From positions 1 to 8,811 of the forward strand of contig CAMDKJ010000064.1 of the NCBI GenBank assembly GCA_945900705.1: a stretch of DNA of 8,811 nt, read 5' to 3'. The notes beneath the pieces were generated by a model. It saw nothing but the letters and a program-made list of their open reading frames with translations. It had not been told where the DNA came from and searched no databases. The translations under genes and the position numbers were made by a program. Origin of the DNA: Bifidobacterium breve (lineage in GTDB: Bacteria > Actinomycetota > Actinomycetes > S36-B12). Below are positions 6,610 through 8,811 of this stretch, piece by piece; position 1 is the stretch's first letter; each line of letters begins with the position of its first letter.

Positions 6610-7274
6610 CGAACCACTTGGAGTCCAATACCAGTCCGGCCTCCACTTGTCCGGGTGAATACCTGCCCGCGGGCGGTAGCCAGGCGCTTCCAGGGGCCGC
6701 AGGTGGCAGCGCTAACCCGCGATTGATCGTTGGACATCATGCCTAAGCGCTGCGCAGCATGGAGTACTCGCATCGGTAGGGCTGCCCAGGTAGGGCGCTC
6801 CCAGATTTCGTCGGCAATTGATTGCTGCACGGATTCTGCCTGCCCTGCTGACCTTGCCGCGAACTCGGCTACCGCCGTGTCAATATGCACCAAGAGGTCA
6901 CCGGCCAGTGCCTGCATCGGCATTTGCCATCCCTCGGCCGGCGGTAAGTGCTTAACGCTCATCGCCGAAGTTACCGGCACCGCCACCTCGCGCAAAGCCG
7001 CTATTCGAATTGGAGTGCCAAATCCGACAGTGGCATCGAATTCAGCTACCAACGACGCAAGTGAGACTATTGCATCAATCGGATCACCTTCGATGGTCGC
7101 GGGCACGGCAAAAAGCGCCAATACATTCAACGGAGGCGCCGTGTAAAGACCGATTGCTGAAGCTGTTGATACCACTCGCACCGGCAGGCGGGGATCCCAC
7201 ACCAATTGCCGACGCCCAAAAGCACCAAGTACCCGGGCATCATCGGTCGCCAAGGTCAGTGTCGAACTAGTCAC
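6606..7274 (-). CDS. Conserved-looking protein of unknown function (222 residues)
   Basis: I do not recognise a named domain. The protein is soluble in appearance, with no signal peptide and no convincing membrane helix, although residues 31-59 are hydrophobic and strand-like (LPVRVVSTASAIGLY, LNVLALFAVPA). A central region is rich in Ala/Val and small residues (66-105), and the C-terminal third is helical and Arg/Gln-rich, ending in FTRTSGGRTGIGLQVVR. It is real: it fills the space exactly, abuts the thioesterase stop (TAG then GTG with no gap), and has a GGAAGG ribosome-binding site at 7290-7285, 10 bases before the GTG. M. tuberculosis has an unknown protein of similar size (Rv2474c, by memory) next to a thioesterase gene and near glbO and ettA, so it may be the same family; this was not checked by alignment. 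Order and spacing suggest co-transcription with ettA and the thioesterase. Confidence 0.75.
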   Translation of the reverse strand: MTSSTLTLATDDARVLGAFGRRQLVWDPRLPVRVVSTASAIGLYTAPPLNVLALFAVPATIEGDPIDAIVSLASLVAEFDATVGFGTPIRIAALREVAVPVTSAMSVKHLPPAEGWQMPMQALAGDLLVHIDTAVAEFAARSAGQAESVQQSIADEIWERPTWAALPMRVLHAAQRLGMMSNDQSRVSAATCGPWKRLATARGQVFTRTSGGRTGIGLQVVR

Positions 7275-7685
7275 CTATCCGTTACCTTCCTTCGCTTCAA
7301 CTAGTACGGCTCGATAGTCAGCAGGTATCGGCACCGACCCTTGAGTAGCAGGATCAAAGCACACCATGACACTTGTCGCATCCGCAGCAAGGGTACCGTC
7401 GTCATCGAGGATCCGATAACCAAGTGCGTAGGAGGTGCGGCCCACCGAGGTAACCCAAACTTCGACGATCAAGGGCTCTGGGCGCAGCACCAGCGTCTTT
7501 CGATAATTGATCTCCTGGCGCACCAGGACCTGCGGGAAATAGGGATCCGCAAAATCACTGCGCAACTCGGCCATCAATCGGATACGAGCCTCTTGGAGGT
7601 AGTCGTTATACACCACATTATTGATGTGCTGCAGAAAATCGAGGTCACTAAATCTTCGCTCGACCGGCACGCGAAAGATTCTCAC
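7275..7685 (-). CDS. Hotdog-fold acyl-CoA thioesterase (4HBT/YbgC-like)
   Basis: This 136-residue cytosolic enzyme is expected to hydrolyse an acyl-CoA thioester; the natural acyl group is unknown. The active-site motif of the 4-hydroxybenzoyl-CoA thioesterase family is visible: FSDLDFLQHINNVVY (12-26), with Asp16 in the position of the catalytic Asp and the HINN turn preceding the long hotdog helix (about 26-42). Strands such as QEINYRKTLV (57-66) and IVEVWVTSVGRTSYAL (73-88) complete the fold, and length is normal for a single hotdog domain. It starts with GTG 2 bases after the ettA stop. An AGGGG ribosome-binding site at 7696-7692, inside the end of ettA, is 6 bases from the start. The following gene begins directly after its TAG. 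Pairing of a thioesterase with ettA is also recalled for mycobacteria (Rv2475c near Rv2477c). Confidence 0.9.
   Translation of the reverse strand: MRIFRVPVERRFSDLDFLQHINNVVYNDYLQEARIRLMAELRSDFADPYFPQVLVRQEINYRKTLVLRPEPLIVEVWVTSVGRTSYALGYRILDDDGTLAADATSVMVCFDPATQGSVPIPADYRAVLVEAKEGNG
7285..7292 (-). promoter_or_regulatory. Ribosome-binding site of the 222-residue unknown gene
   Basis: The minus strand reads AAGGAAGG here, inside the end of the thioesterase gene, with 10 bases to the GTG at 7274. Its position supports the GTG that directly follows the thioesterase TAG as the true start. Spacing is slightly long, so it may act together with coupling. Confidence 0.45.
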
Positions 7686-7687
7686 CT

Positions 7688-8811
7688 TTAACCCCTGGTG
7701 AGCTTGCGATACGTGGCTCGATGCGGCCGCGCGGCATCGGCGCCCAGCCGCTCGACCTTGTTCTTCTCATATGATTCAAAGTTGCCCTCAAACCAGAACC
7801 ATTGCGAATCACCTTCATAGGCAAGAATGTGGGTTGCTATGCGATCCAAGAACCAGCGATCATGCGAGGTGATCACCGCGCACCCAGGGAACTCAAGCAG
7901 TGCATTTTCAAGGGACCCCAAAGTTTCAACGTCGAGGTCATTGGTGGGCTCGTCAAGGAGCAGTAGGTTGCCGCCCATCTTCAAGGTGAGGGCCAAGTTC
8001 AACCGGTTGCGCTCACCACCGGATAACACCCCGGATGGCTTCTGCTGGTCTGGCCCCTTGAATCCGAATACTGAAACATAGGCGCGCGAGGGCATCTCGA
8101 CATTACCAACCTTGATCCAGTCGAGGCCATCAGATACCACCTCCCAAACATTCTTCGTTGGGTCAAGACCTGATCGCGACTGATCAACATAGGAAAGCTT
8201 TACGGTGTCGCCGATGCGGATATCGCCAGAAGTGGGTAGGTCGTCCTTATCCACGACTTGACCCTCGGTGGCCGCAACAATCATCTTGAAAAGGGTCGTC
8301 TTACCAACACCATTGGGGCCGATGACACCCACAATCCCGTTACGCGGCAGCGTAAACGAGAGATCATCGAGTAGGAGCCGGTCACCGAATCCCTTAGTCA
8401 GCCCCTTAGCTTCAACGACCAAGCTTCCAAGGCGCGGGCCTGGTGGGATCTGGATTTCTTCCATGTCGAACTTACGGGTTTTGTCGGCCGCTGCCGCCAT
8501 CTCTTCGTATCGGTCAAGGCGGGCGCGACTCTTGGTCTGCCGAGCCTTCGCGTTCGAGCGCACCCATTCGAGTTCGTCGGTCAAGCGCTTTTGTAACTTG
8601 ACATCCTTTTGGCCTTCAATTTTTAGCCGGGTTAATTTGGTATCAAGGTATGTCGAATAGTTGCCCTCATAGGGATACGCGTGTCCGCGATCGAGTTCGA
8701 GAATCCACTGGGCCACATTGTCAAGGAAGTAACGATCATGGGTAATCGCGATCACCGTGCCCGGGTACTTCTCAAGGTGTTGCTCAAGCCACTGCACGCT
8801 TTCCGCGTCAA
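7688..8811 (-). CDS. ettA: ABC-F translation factor EttA (energy-dependent translational throttle), C-terminal two thirds
   Basis: EttA is a cytosolic ATPase that binds the ribosomal E site and gates elongation according to the ATP/ADP state; it is not a transporter. The frame is open to the right edge, beginning D-A-E-S-V just after what would be the first Walker B/D-loop (LDEPTNHLD in relatives), so the first ABC domain is mostly outside the window. Visible parts, counting from the first complete codon: first H-loop ITHDRYFLD (22-30); the inter-domain P-site tRNA-interaction linker with its charged helices (about 55-108, including ELEWVRSNAKARQTKSRARL); then the second ABC domain with Walker A GPNGVGKTT (164-172), signature LSGGE (262-266), Walker B LLLLDEPTNDLD (282-293) and H-loop SHDRWFLD (315-322). 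The end, LGADAARPHRATYRKLTR, is typical of EttA. The internal GTG at 8797 is not the start. The gene leads the leftward block with the thioesterase. Confidence 0.94.
   Translation of the reverse strand, partial: DAESVQWLEQHLEKYPGTVIAITHDRYFLDNVAQWILELDRGHAYPYEGNYSTYLDTKLTRLKIEGQKDVKLQKRLTDELEWVRSNAKARQTKSRARLDRYEEMAAAADKTRKFDMEEIQIPPGPRLGSLVVEAKGLTKGFGDRLLLDDLSFTLPRNGIVGVIGPNGVGKTTLFKMIVAATEGQVVDKDDLPTSGDIRIGDTVKLSYVDQSRSGLDPTKNVWEVVSDGLDWIKVGNVEMPSRAYVSVFGFKGPDQQKPSGVLSGGERNRLNLALTLKMGGNLLLLDEPTNDLDVETLGSLENALLEFPGCAVITSHDRWFLDRIATHILAYEGDSQWFWFEGNFESYEKNKVERLGADAARPHRATYRKLTRG
7692..7696 (-). promoter_or_regulatory. Ribosome-binding site of the thioesterase gene
   Basis: AGGGG on the minus strand lies inside the last codons of ettA and ends 6 bases before the GTG at 7685. 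It is the clearest Shine-Dalgarno in the window and supports the GTG start chosen for the thioesterase. Most other junctions in the window lack such a site and appear to rely on overlap coupling or leaderless translation. Confidence 0.6.

Noticed and set aside
6609..6720. A rho-independent terminator after glbO, suggested by GC-rich bases near 6661-6705.
   Set aside because: These bases encode the C-terminus of the unknown protein on the minus strand and are not followed by a T-tract; no convincing stem was found.

Overview
This window most likely comes from an actinobacterium. The evidence is a group II truncated haemoglobin (GlbO type), an EttA-type ABC-F protein next to a hotdog thioesterase, an actinobacterial-style N-terminus of 4-alpha-glucanotransferase, frequent GTG starts, and a GC content that looks moderately high by eye (roughly 55-60%, not computed). 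Coding density is extreme. With the starts chosen here, only 24 bases (1654-1677) and 2 bases (7686-7687) lie outside genes, and nearly every junction is an overlap or a direct abutment. This points to a compact, streamlined genome. No RNA gene, mobile element, CRISPR array, prophage gene or recognisable terminator is visible.

Layout. The left part (1-1653) is read leftward: a free-standing amidase-signature hydrolase followed, with a 4-base overlap, by the first 77 codons of malQ, which runs off the left edge. A 24-base divergent gap separates these from a rightward chain of four genes (1678-6609): a cytosolic prolyl oligopeptidase (S9A), an MscS-type mechanosensitive channel, a Rossmann-fold SDR/NmrA-like protein fused to a DUF2867 domain, and the truncated haemoglobin glbO. 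These four overlap one another as TGATG, ATGA and ATGA, so they are almost certainly co-transcribed and probably translationally coupled. The right part (6606-8811) is read leftward: ettA (5' end off the right edge), a 4-hydroxybenzoyl-CoA-thioesterase-like hotdog protein, and a 222-residue protein of unknown function. The two blocks converge, and the stop codons of glbO and the unknown gene overlap.

How the genes may work together. EttA is an energy-sensing translation factor, GlbO handles oxygen or redox ligands, MscS relieves osmotic pressure, and the SDR-DUF2867 protein and thioesterase suggest acyl or lipid chemistry. Taken together this looks like housekeeping and stress physiology, not a dedicated pathway. 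A neighbourhood of glbO, a hypothetical protein, a thioesterase and an ettA homologue is also recalled from Mycobacterium tuberculosis (Rv2470 to Rv2477c), so the right-hand block may be an old actinobacterial arrangement.

The most distinctive feature is the 24-base divergent gap. It holds two back-to-back TAnnnT hexamers sharing the central TA, each exactly 7 bases from the start codon of the gene it faces. This is the geometry expected of a bidirectional promoter making two leaderless mRNAs. No clearly undescribed multi-gene system was found.
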